Assembly: GCF_023343835.1 (NCBI RefSeq) | Contig: NC_064447.1 | Location: forward strand, 10,746,501-10,810,500 | DNA: 64,000 nucleotides | Direction: 5' to 3' | Source: Lagopus muta | Taxonomy: Eukaryota > Chordata > Aves > Galliformes > Phasianidae | Part shown: positions 24,251 through 35,310 of the stretch, one piece after another | Layout: every line of letters starts with the position of its first letter | Numbering within the stretch: position 1 is the stretch's first letter | Translations under genes and position numbers: made by a program | The notes under the pieces: model-generated | Seen by the model: only the letters and a program-made list of their open reading frames with translations | What the model was told of the DNA's origin: nothing | Database searches by the model: none

Positions 24251-27200
24251 GCTGTGCCTGGGCCCCAGGAGCTGCGTGGTGGCCTTCATGGCCTTCACCC
24301 GCTTATCTGGGGCCTCTGTGTGGTCCTGGTGCTGCCCTTCAGGAGCCTTTCTTCCAGAAATTGAAAAAAACAGCCGTTCTGTCAGGGACGTTGTGCTGCC
24401 ATCAGTGAGAATCGAGAAGCATGAGCAGCCCTCCTCCAGCCCCAGCACCCACCCTGTGCCATTCCCCATTCATTTCCAACATCCTACTCTCACTGCTTTT
24501 TCCCCAGGAGCCACCAAACCTCTGAGAAGAAGGGAACATATCAGAGGGGCTGTGTGCGTTCAGTGACTGACAGCGTGCTTCAGAAGAGTGACACTGTCTC
24601 TGCATCTCCCTTTCCTAGAAAATGCCTCATTTTGACAACATTATTTCCAAGTGAGGTAATGTAACTAAATAGAGCAAACCCATCACTGCCTACATCTTCC
24701 CAGGCACTATGAAGCCATGCTTCCAGACTGCAGGGCCATCCTGCACTCTGCACTCTTAGCCATCATTTGGGATTCGGCTTTTACAGTGGAGGTAAATAGC
24801 GCATTTGCATGAGCAGGAGGTGGTTGGGAAACGTTCCCAGTGCAGTGGAGCGTGCAGTGTTGCTGGGGCAGGTCGGAGCATCAGACCTTCTGGAATGTGG
24901 AATGTAAACAGTGTGTGTTACTAGCAACAGCCCAGCTTTGTGCTATAACCCCAACCACTGCACTGTCCCTGTGGAGGACTTAATGCCAAGGTCCCTCCTG
25001 CTCAAATTGCAACCCAAGGCCACATGTCACTTGTTATATTGGGTCAAATCATGACTGAAAAAAGCAGTGCCCCTTCTGCCCACCATTCCAGTAGCCTTGG
25101 GATTTTCAGCTTTTGCAATTCCAGTCTTGGCCTCTGTGGCTTGCACCCATCTGTAGGAAGATATGTAAATACACTGGCAGGGAGCCTGAGAGGCAGTGCT
25201 GGAGCTGTGCTTCCCAGCTAAAGGAGGGCCCAGCAGGGAAGCACCTCTGATTCACCTGCCCTGCTCTGCACGAGCAGAGTGACTCCACTAACTGACTACT
25301 GAAATGTTTTCATACCTATGTTTTCAAACATCTTAAACAGATGAATGCAAGCGTTCTGTGCCAGCTCAGGAGAGGCTGCATTTGCAGGATTGCTGCCGAG
25401 GGCTGTTTGACCAGAAATCTCAAGGAGCAGGGGAGGATCAAGCAGCAAAAGCGAGGAGCCGGTTGTGACCCCACTCATCTCAAGCTCTGTGCAGTCATTG
25501 CAGAGACAGCCAGCCCTCAGACCCAAAATGAAATCCACCAGCCTCAGCCTCCCTGCTCAATACCAGCTCTGAGCTGGGCTGTGAGGAAGCTGCAGTCACC
25601 TGGATGGTGGATGAAAGGACAAGTGGCTGCCCCCAGATTGCAGGGAACCAACACCAGGATGCCTTCATCCTGAACAGAGCCCTTCATCATTCTCACTACC
25701 TGGATGCAGTCACTTCTGCACAAGATCCTCCTTGCAAGGAAGGGGTTTTGGAAAGGAAGCTCAAGCAGTAGAAAGGTGACTGTTGTATAGACCAGTGTAC
25801 ACAGCAGTGAGTCCCCCCATCTTCCCCTCAAAATCTGCTGCCTCCAGCCTTTTTTTCCCCACACCCTTTCCAAGGCATCAATGCACATGGTAGTTAATGG
25901 CTAGAAGATTTTGGAGTTAGAATTGTAAGAAGATTTGTTTTCTTTGGGGTGGAGGGATAAGAAAGATTGTTTTACTTTTCTAGGAAACAGATAACCACCA
26001 GTAGCAAGGCAGCAAAAATGACCCTGGATGTGGACTGGAAAGAAGAGCTGTCAGACAAGACCTGTGAAGCAGGCTCTGGCTGAGTGACCCAACCCAGATG
26101 ACAGAGCCAGGGATGCCCAAGGTTCCCCTGATCACCTCCAGCCCAGCAAGTGCTGAGCAGCAACCACTGCAGCTCAGCTAAGCCACACTTTTTATTGTAA
26201 TCCATGCAATATGTTTGTGTTTTATAGTATGACAGAGGAAAGGATAAAGATAAATGTTAGACATAAACAAAAGCAAAAAGGTCATTTGTAACAGGTCCTG
26301 AGAAGGAAAGGCACATCGTAACCACTGAATTCAACTGAATAGAAACCTTGGACAGAGGAAGACAATTCTGGAAAGTGGAGAAGGGAGGGGGGTGTTTCAA
26401 GTTGGGCAATATGGAAGCAGGTTTGACAGCAATACGTATTTCCCCACCCACCGAAGTCTGCAGTTCAAATGCGTTTGGGGACCTCACTGTTCAACCAAAC
26501 CACTTCCACACTGCCATTGCTGGAGAGAGTCCAGGATCCCCGCTCCTCCAGGCTCAGTCAGCACCAAGGGGCAGCCCAGGGCTCAGAAAGATCCTTCCTG
26601 CAGGGGTGAGCCGGGAGCGCTTCATGGGAGAACAAGGGATGGCAGCATTGCTGGTGACCTGTGGGTATTGCTATTTGCTGACATCAAACGCTGTGGGGCT
26701 GGGGCAGGAGAACGGGTACAGCAGAAAAACAGTTGGCACGGAACCTGGCACATCTCTGTCAGGTCAGACACTGGAGGAATTGTAGCACCTCAGAGGGAAG
26801 CAGCAGCAAAACCAAGTGCTGTGCCTGATTTAAGGCAGCAATTGCTGCTTGTGATCCAGCACCAGGAAGCACAGGGATCCTGGAGCAGCATGAACAGCTC
26901 CAGGCCACACTGGGAAGCTGAAACTTCTGGGAACTGCCACAGTGGGAACCAGAACCAAAACAGCATTGAGTGCAGCACTGCACTTGCACTGTTGCTCCTA
27001 GGAGGCAACTAGGCACAGATCTCTTCAAGCACACAGCCCTGCTGCAGCAGATACAATGGCATCTTATCATGGCTTGCAGGAGATAGCTCAGCTTCACTTC
27101 AGGATGGTTCTGTCATCACTTAGCTATAACAGAGCCAGCCTTGCTCCTGGAACCAGGTGTAAGTGGGTGTTTGCAAGTTAAAGAGTGAGCATTTAGCAGC

Positions 27201-28944
27201 CCAGATGTCTTCTTTAGCTCATTATCTGTACCCTACCCCAGTCCCTCAAAGCCCTCCCAAAGGCTGCAGCTGGGCTGAAATAGGCAGCAAGAGAGCAGAG
27301 ATGTGGGGTAGGCTGAGCCCAGTGCCTTTTCTGAGCAGCACGAGCTGGCAGTGGGGCAGCAGCCAGGCACAGGCCTCTGCCACAGTGTGCAGTACAGACA
27401 AGCAGGGGTCCCACAGCACTGGGGCAGGGACACAGCTAGAGAGGTTTTACTCAGATCTTTTGCCTTTGCCTCGATGGACTCTGCGCTGGCTCTGGGAAAG
27501 GGCTGAGCCATTGCTCGGCCCAAGATTCATTCAGTCTGTGGCACAGATTGTAAACTTTAGTCCCTGCTGAGAGATAAACTAGGTTTGGATCTGACCTCCA
27601 GGTGAAAGGCTCCTTATCTACTTCTGCCTGGCTGCTCGCTGAGCCTGTTACAGCTGTCCCCATGCAGCCCAGCCCAGGGCACTGCAAAATCCCAACAGCT
27701 CTGGGGGAAAACCTCTGAAGGTCTAGCCCAGTAAAGCCTGTGTGGGGCAGGAGAAGGGGGTAAACGGAAGCCAGGCAGCATCCTGCCATCACACTATTAC
27801 CTCTACATCTGACAGTAGCAATGCTGCACCATGCTGTGCTGTCATCTGCAGAGGTAATGGTACATGGTGAGGGTGTTCCACCCCACTGCCAGCACTCAGG
27901 CTCAGAGCTGCAAGGGGGTAGCGAGCAAGCAGGCAGTGCCCCATGGCACAGCTGCTTCCCAAAGGCCATAGGGAACAGTGAATAGCAGCCATGCCAAGTT
28001 GGCAGATCAAGCGTTGAGCCCTGGAGAGGGGACCAGATCCCAGCAGTCTTACCCCTGTTGCTCTCAGGATACGACGATGGCTTGGAGCTCAGGGTATGGG
28101 GCACAGGCTGAGTGCAGGGCTGGAGCCAAGGAAGATGGGAGGAGCCTTCCTCTTCAGCTGTAGGAAGCCACCCTTGTGGGTGCTTTTCTCCTGGGCAAGC
28201 TGTGACTGCCTCAGCAGGGAGCAGAAAGGCAGCTGACAACCATGAAGGGCAACGTCCAAAAGGCTGAGCAGGAGCTGGCACCTGCAGAGAGCAGCATCCA
28301 CAACCCAGCTGCATTGCATCCTCTTTGTGCACATGCTCTGCATGCTCTGCTGCAGTGGAAAAAACCCACTCCTCACATAGCTCCTTTCTCCAGATACAGA
28401 GATCTCAGCATCCCAGTCAGATCTCTGCAGCCAGTCCTGGTGGCACCACCACAGCCTCCATGGTCTCACTGGCACCCCACAGAGCTGGGACTCCTCCAGC
28501 ACCTCCTTCTGGTCCTTGAGGTTTAATCCACAGCATCTCTCCCAGCTGCAGGAAGGAAGGGGGTTGATACCCTACAACCTCCCCTAACCAACATCACCTG
28601 GCAAGCTCACAACTGTTGCCAAGCAGAGGAGAGAGGATGAGGTACAGATGCATCCCCTGGTTTTGTTGTGGAGTTTGGTGGGAAAAATCATCCTCTTCCA
28701 GCTCCTGGCTTGGGGCAAAGGACACAGAGGGGGCACGTGTGCCCAGAGCCAGCCCAGCCTGTGGCCACTGTCATGGTCAGACGTGGGCAGGGAAGAGAAG
28801 GTCATGCCCACGATCGTGCACCACACAGACACACTTTTAAAAAAAAAAAAAAAGGGAATTGTGAGTGTGGGAGGGGGTTTCCTGAGACCGCAGAGAAGCG
28901 AAGGCCGCGTTGAACAGGAGCGCTGGTGTCAGAGCAGTGCTGTC
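24251..28944. other. Interval between TMEM11 promoter and NATD1 coding end
   Basis: No coding gene recognised. Part of it is probably NATD1 3' UTR on the minus strand: candidate signals are ATTAAA at 28522-28527 (about 420 bases after the stop) and AATAAA at 26191-26196 (about 2.75 kb after it). The long minus frame 27451-28332 (293 codons) has no recognisable domain, is Cys/Pro/Ser-rich, and overlaps other equally long frames, so it looks like a chance product of GC-rich DNA. Confidence 0.45.
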
Positions 28945-31900
28945 TTAAGGCTGCAAGTGTTCCAGGTACTGCGGCAGCGGGTTCTCCTTGACGTATTTCT
29001 GAATGTACCAGCAAGTCAGGTGAGCTTTCAGGTCCTCCTCCACCACAAAGTCCAGGGCTGCCTATGAGAGAGCACAGATGGGTTACAAACAGCCCATGCT
29101 GCCCCTCAAACAGAATCCTGTGCCAGAGGGCTGGGGGAGCATGGCTTTGGCCTCCACAGTGCCATGGGGTTCCCAGTTCAAGCAGAGGAAAGCTGAGACC
29201 TTGACATACAGCCTGGTGTGTGCAACATCACAAAAGGGACCCATCCACATCATGCAAATGTCACCTTTGACACCAGTTTGCCATGGGGTCAAGGAGCAGC
29301 CATAACCCCAGAGTGTTGCCCCCCATACTGTGCTGGCAGCCCCACAGCTGCGAGTCCCCAAAGTGGGGCCCAAGGCAGAGAAAGGGCACGTGTGGGCCTT
29401 GAAGCTTTGGGAGGAGGGAATCCAGCTTGGGGGAGATGTTGGAACAGCCCTAAGGAGAAGCAGGGTGGGAGCGAGGGCTGCTGGCAGGGGAGGAGGAACG
29501 AGCAGAGGATGTGCTGGAACTCACCCAGCCCCTCTCGCAGCCAGAAATAGGAACATCTGACCACAGGTTTCCATCCAGCCCTCCAGCCCTGGGGGGGAAA
29601 AGCTTAACACCTCCCTTTCGAGTGCTGAGCCACCCCAAAATGCTCTCCTTTTACTCCAGGGCCTCACTTAACCTCCCCACACCTCTCCCTGCTATTGGAT
29701 AGAAGCAGCTCCCCCAGGGGCAGCAGCTGTACCTTTGCAAGATGCTTGGCTATCCCTCTTCCCCGATAGGCATCCGGCACCTCGGTGTGCTGCAGGTCCA
29801 CAATGCGCTTCCCCACATATTCATAGAGCAGCACTGCTCGGTCGTGGCAACCTGGGGATGGGAGAGAGTGCTGAAGTTGGGACTGCCAAATCTGACCACG
29901 GATCACCGGTTCCTTTCCCTCTACAGCATGGGCCACAACGTGGGACAAAGCTTCCAGCTCTGGTTTTGCATTTGGGACCTTTAAGGAGCGGGGGCAGACA
30001 CTGGAGAAGATGGGTATCCCATAGGGAAGCGCACACAGGTGTGCAGGGTTGTGTGTGTGCACACTGACACACACACGTTTCCTGTTGCAACACCCTGACA
30101 TTCTCACACTGGTTTAGATAGAGGAAGAAAGAAGTTTCAGCACACATGTAAATCAGAGGAGAGCTAATAATACCCCTCTGTCTCCATCTGCAGAGCCCAA
30201 ACTCAACTTCGATTCATTTCTGGAGGGTTTCTGTATTTATATTTCCAAAACACAAGCTTCCAGTCGATGAGAAACTCAATTAAAATAACAGAAACTTTTC
30301 CTTTCCCCCCAGTGCTTACTGGAGGATGAAGGGCCCTACCTCCACCTGCACTTACTGCACACCTCAGCTGAGCTCCATCCATTCACTTTTGCTGCAATTC
30401 ACTGGAAATACCTCCTTATGCCCTCTCTGTCCTGGCATAGGGATTTGGAGGGAACCTCCACCCCACCGCCCAGCCCAGATGCAATCTTACACATCATTCC
30501 ATAGCTGCAAACCTCGGCAGGGAAAAAGGGAACTGTGCAAAGCCATTCCCTGGGAGGGAGTTCTCAGGGCAGGATGGCACAGCAGCTATCCCAAGGAGCC
30601 GTCCCCAGGCACACAGGCAGCCCTGCAGGCTGTGTGGCACGTTCCTACAGACAGAAAGCACCGCATGCAGCTGAGTGGAGATGGCACAGCTGTCCCCGAT
30701 GGCCCCACTCTGGAGCAGCACGGGGGGGCCCAGCTCGGCTGCAATTTCCTGCTGAGGAGCTCTAATGACTGTAGCACTGGGAAAGCACAGTACCATCTCA
30801 GTGCACAGCACCACCTCATCCCTTTCACCCCAGCACTGCAGCACAACCTGCTCCAGTTTTCCCATGGAAACTCTCAGTGATGCTCTCCAGCAAAGGGGCT
30901 GTGTTGGCTGTCTGTGGTGTTACCTACAGCCAAACTGAGGACAAATCATGACCTCCAAGATCACCATCTAGTCCAACCTGCCACCAGCACTGCCCACCAA
31001 CCACGTCCCTCAGTGCCACATCCACATGCTTCTCAAACACCTCTAGGGATGCTGACCCCACCACTCCCTGGGCAGCAGATCCAGTGCCCAACCACTCTTT
31101 CTCAGAATAAATGCTTCCTCCTATCCAACCTGAACCTCCTCTGGCACAATTTGAGGCCATTCCCTCTCATCCTATCCCATCGGGCTTCTCTCTGCCCTCC
31201 TTTCCAAGAGGAGAACAAAGCTTGGTCAGTCCAGCCACGAGCTGCTTTACTTCCATCTCTCAATGCTTCTGCTTTCAGGACACAAGGAAAAAGGCAACAT
31301 GCTGATGTGACACAGGCGTTTCTATCAGCTTTAGGAAGCACACATAGCACTGTGGGCTCAGTGGAGAGAGATGAAGGGGCAAACACCAAGCACCACTCAT
31401 TTTCTCCCATACAAGGAAGGCAGAGAAGAAGATTCTGAAAACGAGCTGGCTGCCCTATCAGCTCAGGCTTCCCAGGGTCCACCCGTGGCCTTGGGCACCT
31501 CCAGGGTTGGGCACCCAGTGCTCTGTGAGCAGCGCCAGCTCCTCACCACCCTCTGAGTGAAGAATTTCCTTTCCCTAATGTCCTATTTTGTCCCACCCAT
31601 GCTCCTACAGCACTGGCTGCCCTCGTTTGATCCCAGTGCTGGCCGCAAGTGGTCAGGGGGAGCATCTTCTCCACGTACACCTCCTCCCACTGCACTTTGT
31701 AATTAGTGGTTGGAATTAAAAGAGAAGAAGAAAAAAAATAACAACACAAAAACAGTCAAAATAACCTCGTCCGGCTGCTGGTGTTTATGGAAAACACCTC
31801 CAGACATGTGCATAATTTCTGAATGATTTCTTTTCTCCTCAGTTGTTTAAAGAGAGCTGCCCGGCACGCAGGCATGGGGTCCCGGGGCTGTCCGTAGGGA

Positions 31901-32314
31901 GGACGGACGGCTGAAAGGTGTCACGGGGCCATAGGGAGGTGTCAGCAGCACGCAGCTGGGCGTCCCTTCTGCTGACCGCTGGGGGAGCTGCGGGGGATGC
32001 CCACTCCTCCCCCGCGGTGACCCACATCGAACCACGGGCAGGGAACCGGTGAGGGCCCCAGGATTGATTTGGGGGTACGGGAACGCCGGGGGGCACCGTC
32101 AGGAGCTAAGGGGCGGCGAGAAGAGCCCCGAAAGGCACGGGAGGAGAGGGCTGAGGAGAGCGGGGAGAGGAACCGTGGGAGCGGGGGGGCTGTGCTCGCC
32201 GCTCCCCCCTCCGTTACCGTTCAGCCGCACGGTGAACTGCCGCCGCTTCCGATCGTGTTCCACCTGGATGGGGCAGCCCTGCTCCAGGAGGTCGAGCGGC
32301 GCCGAGTGAGCCAT
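28945..32314 (-). CDS. NATD1: N-acetyltransferase domain-containing protein 1, 3 coding exons, 110 aa
   Basis: Small stand-alone protein of the GNAT-like (Gcn5-related N-acetyltransferase) fold; its substrate is not established. Exons on the minus strand are 32218-32314, 29733-29851 and 28945-29061 (TAA). Gly33 is split G|GT between exons 1 and 2, exon 2 ends in phase 0, and all introns are GT-AG. The protein starts [20 protein letters not shown] and continues through [20 protein letters not shown] (33-52). The acetyl-CoA-loop signature RGRGIA is at 62-67. The end, [16 protein letters not shown], matches human except for one substitution. Length is 110 against 113 in human, the difference lying in residues 5-10. 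It is divergent from MAP2K3, with 1.8 kb between start codons. Confidence 0.96.
29852..32217. other. NATD1 intron 1
   Basis: A 2.4-kb intron containing an antisense-oriented CR1 fragment (about 30949-31230) and a GTGTGTGTG/CACACACAC inverted simple repeat near 30048-30079. No coding exon is seen within it. Confidence 0.6.
30949..31230 (-). mobile_element. CR1 LINE fragment, reverse orientation
   Basis: Reads as the reverse complement of the CR1 3' region: GACCTCCAAGATCACCATCT, then GTCCAACCTGCC, CCTGGGCAGC.GATCCAGTGC and TGAGGCCATTCCCTCTCATC are standard landmarks. The terminal octamer is missing or eroded on the left. Since NATD1 is on the minus strand, this fragment is in sense orientation relative to the gene. 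It is old and incomplete. Confidence 0.88.
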
Positions 32315-32710
32315 GGCCGGGCCGCGGGGCTGTGCCGTGCGGGAGTGCGGAGCCGCGGGACACCGGGAGGAGAAGGCGGCGGGCGGAGCCGGGCCGGGCC
32401 GTGGCGGCGGCACCGGGAGCTGCCACCGGCGCGCGGCCGCAGGAAGCCAGCTGTGCGCCACGTGCCCGCGTCGCAGCCAATGGCTGCGCTGCCGTTTTGT
32501 TTTGATACATTCGCCCGGCTCTTAAAGGGGCCGCTCCACGCTCGGCGCTACGCCGGGCCCCGGCGCCCCCGCGTGGGCGGTGCGGTCGCGGACAGCGCTG
32601 AGTGTCGGTGGTACTGCCCCGTCGGTGGTACTGCCCCGTCGGTGGTACTGCCCCGTCGGTGGTACTGCCCCGTGCCGCCCGCTGCCACGGACACATAAGG
32701 AGCGGTTTGA
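31980..32710 (-). promoter_or_regulatory. NATD1: NATD1 CpG-island promoter
   Basis: GC- and CpG-rich sequence covering the NATD1 start codon (32314) and several hundred bases above it. It includes a four-copy tandem repeat at 32604-32671. No TATA box is evident at an expected position. The transcription start is probably between about 32330 and 32550. Confidence 0.65.
32604..32671 (+). repeat. Tandem repeat, 4 perfect copies of a 17-bp unit
   Basis: GTCGGTGGTACTGCCCC occurs four times in a row without mismatch, 290-357 bp upstream of the NATD1 ATG. Low copy number and perfect identity suggest recent local duplication. Confidence 0.95.
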
Positions 32711-33829
32711 AAGCGGTTGTGTGAAGCGCTCGCTGACAACCTCTGCAGTCCTAAGCGTGTGCCATTGCTCGTCCCAAACCCCCTCCCATCGTTGGAGCCC
32801 AAACCCCGGGGCTGCTTCTCAGATTGGGATGGCACAAAGCCGGGAAGGCCCATCCGGTTCCCACCTCCGTGACACGGGCAGTGCGTCACCGCCCGCAGCC
32901 CGAACGTGGGCTTTGGGAACGCTTCTAGGCTGTGCTGAAAGGCGGTGAATCTGCCACGTCTCTCATTAAGGTAATTACTCCCACTATTAACAACTGTGAT
33001 TTATTTCCCATTTGAACCTTTCTAGCTTTAACTTCCAGCTGCTGGATGTTAACACTGTCACTGGGTCCAGCCCTGGCATAGGTGCAGCCCCGGACCCATA
33101 TTTCCTATCCATATTTCAGACACGTTTTCCATCTCTCAAACCGATAAAAAAAATGCTCTGCACAGCCTGGCTTGGAACTGCACGTGACTGCACGAGGGCT
33201 GCGCTCGGTTCCACCTCCTCTTTCATGGCTATTTGGCTCGTGTTGGGAATTTCTGCCAGAAAAGATTGCTCCCCATAGAGCAGATCTCAGGAATGCTGCT
33301 GGGATAGGTCAGGGCTGGCTCATGGGAGACCCCAGGAGTGGGATCCCATGGGAATGAGATGGCATCACTACACCTGTGCAGGGTGACGTGGCTGCTATGG
33401 GTCCCCCCTTACATCAGTCCTGCTGGCAGCACATGCCCAGGCAGGTGAGCCTGATGCATGTAGAGACAGATAGTTGGGGGATTTTCCAAAGGGGCTGTGG
33501 AGGGTCCTGGCTGCCCCACACCTCTGATGCTGGAGCCCAGTGTCTGCAAAGCAGCACATGGGTATTGGTCAACATCCTGCAGCAGGACGCAGGATGTTAC
33601 GAACTACAGCTTCTCCTTCGAGGCGGAGGGTGCTGCTTGCACCTGCCCTGGCTGCTCCCAGCAGGCTCCCGTCTCCTGCACTTGCATGGAGGTAACTGGG
33701 AGCTGAGGGAGCACAAGGGAGTCCAGGTTCCCTTGGCATTGGATGATGTGCCCATGCAAGTAAAGTCCCAAGCAGTGCAGTGGGTTTCCTAAACGGAAAG
33801 GAAAGATATGAGAGGGTCCCGTGTTGTAG
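32711..33829. other. Interval between NATD1 and MAP2K3 promoters
   Basis: About 1.1 kb of moderately GC-rich sequence separating the two CpG islands. No gene, repeat family or clear motif cluster is recognised. Confidence 0.5.
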
Positions 33830-35310
33830 GGGTGCTGCTGGCCCCGCTGGGCTCACCCCGCCCTGAGGGCAGTTCCCTTTTTGCCCGCCCTACTCACTCA
33901 ATCCTCTCCACCTTGCCCAAGAACCAGAAAATTCCCCTCGCGGAGGCGGGCAGGGCGGTAGACCCACCCTCTCTCCCATTCCACCCAATCACTGCGGCTT
34001 TTCCTCCGCGACGGGGCGTGGCTAAGCCCTATAGGCCCCGCCCCTTCGCTGTTCTTCCCCCGCCGCCGCCGCGCAGCGTAGGATCACGCCGGGTATCGTG
34101 CTGCGCCCTAGTGCTGCGGGGCCGCCGCCAGTCATGTCTGTGCCCAGAGGTAAGAACGGGGCTGCGGGGAGGGCCGGTGGGGTGCGCAGGGCTGCAGGCT
34201 GGGCCTCCGTGTGGTTCTTTGCGGGTGCCGTGCTCCGCGCCTGCAGCCTACGCTGTGTCCTAAGGGGCTCGGCGCCGCGGAGCTGGAAGCGGCAGAGAGC
34301 GGTGCCCGGCGTGCAGCATCCCCGTCCCGTGCGTGGCACCCGCGGGAAAGGCAAGGGTGGGTTTAAATCCCCCTCTGCTGCCCGTGGCCGTGTGCGGCGT
34401 TTCGGCAGCTCGGCGGTGTCCCGGTGACACTCGTGCGGTGGCTGCTTGCTGCCCCCAGGTGAGCCCTGAGCTGGAGGGTGGGGAGGGGGGGATCTGTCTG
34501 GTGCCGGGTGGGGGACGCGCGGGGCGGACTCGCTGGGCGGGACGTGCCCGCTTATCACCGGAATGAAATGCGGGGGGTTTTCCTCGCTGGGGAGCGATGC
34601 CCTGGAAAGTCGCGGTCAGGCACCATGTGAGCAATGAACGCACCTCGGCGTGACTGCTTTTTTTTTTTTTTTTTTTTTTTTTCCTCCCCCTCCCCCAAAA
34701 TGATCCGTGTCTTAAACGGAGGGAATGTGGACCTGAGTTTCCTGTTTGCTGTGTAAGCGGGGGGGGAGGTGAATCAGCAGCGATTTACGGCGCTGCGAGC
34801 GGAGCTGCTGACTCACGGCTGCGGGCAGTGCCCGCTGCGGGGCCGCTCAAAAGGCGCTCGGGAGCGCGCCCGGCCCGCACCTCTCCGGGAGCGCGAGTGG
34901 ATGGAGGGCCGAGGTGAGCGCTGCGGGATGCGCAACGCACCGCGGTTGGGTCGTTTGTTTTCCGGAGCCGCTCCGTCCGTGGGATTATCGCTGCCTTTTG
35001 CTTCTGCCTTTGCTATTGGTTGCCCCGCAGACGGTTTGTTGGCTGCTTTCTAGGGGTGCTGGTGGGATGGCTGTGGGTATCTGTAGCCCAGAGCGTGACC
35101 TGCTGCCTTTTGGTGCTTTTGGGGTCACGCCGCTTTGCGTTCCGTGCTCGGGTTAAAAGGGTAACGAATGGGGAACGCTGTCCGCGGCTCTCGGGTCGGA
35201 TCCTTCCGCCCCAAACCTCGCTGCCGTCATTCGGGTGTAGTCACGGGGCCGCCTGCTGCCTCCGGAGTGTTTGGGGCTGCGCGTGGCCGCCCGTGACACG
35301 CGTGATAGGA
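33830..35310 (+). promoter_or_regulatory. MAP2K3: MAP2K3 CpG-island promoter
   Basis: CpG island spanning two candidate first coding exons (starts at 34134 and 34901). Motifs upstream of 34134 include a CCAAT box (33985-33989), an Sp1-type CCCCGCCCC (34036-34044), a GGGGCGTGGC box near 34013-34022, and a possible kappa-B-like element (33927-33937, minus strand GGGGAATTTTC). A perfect AP-1 site TGACTCA lies at 34809-34815, about 85 bp before the 34901 start. A 25-base T run (34658-34682) divides the island. Confidence 0.7.

Noticed and set aside
27451-28332. 293-codon minus-strand open frame
   Set aside because: No recognisable domain or homologue; overlapping frames of similar quality and a composition expected from GC-rich noncoding DNA.
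29664-30107. 147-codon minus-strand frame containing NATD1 exon 2
   Set aside because: Only 29733-29851 is exon; both ends run into introns past clean splice sites.
33600-33620. GAACTACAGCTTCTCC as a third ZNF143 site
   Set aside because: Lacks the TCCCA core and lies between the two CpG islands, away from either start.
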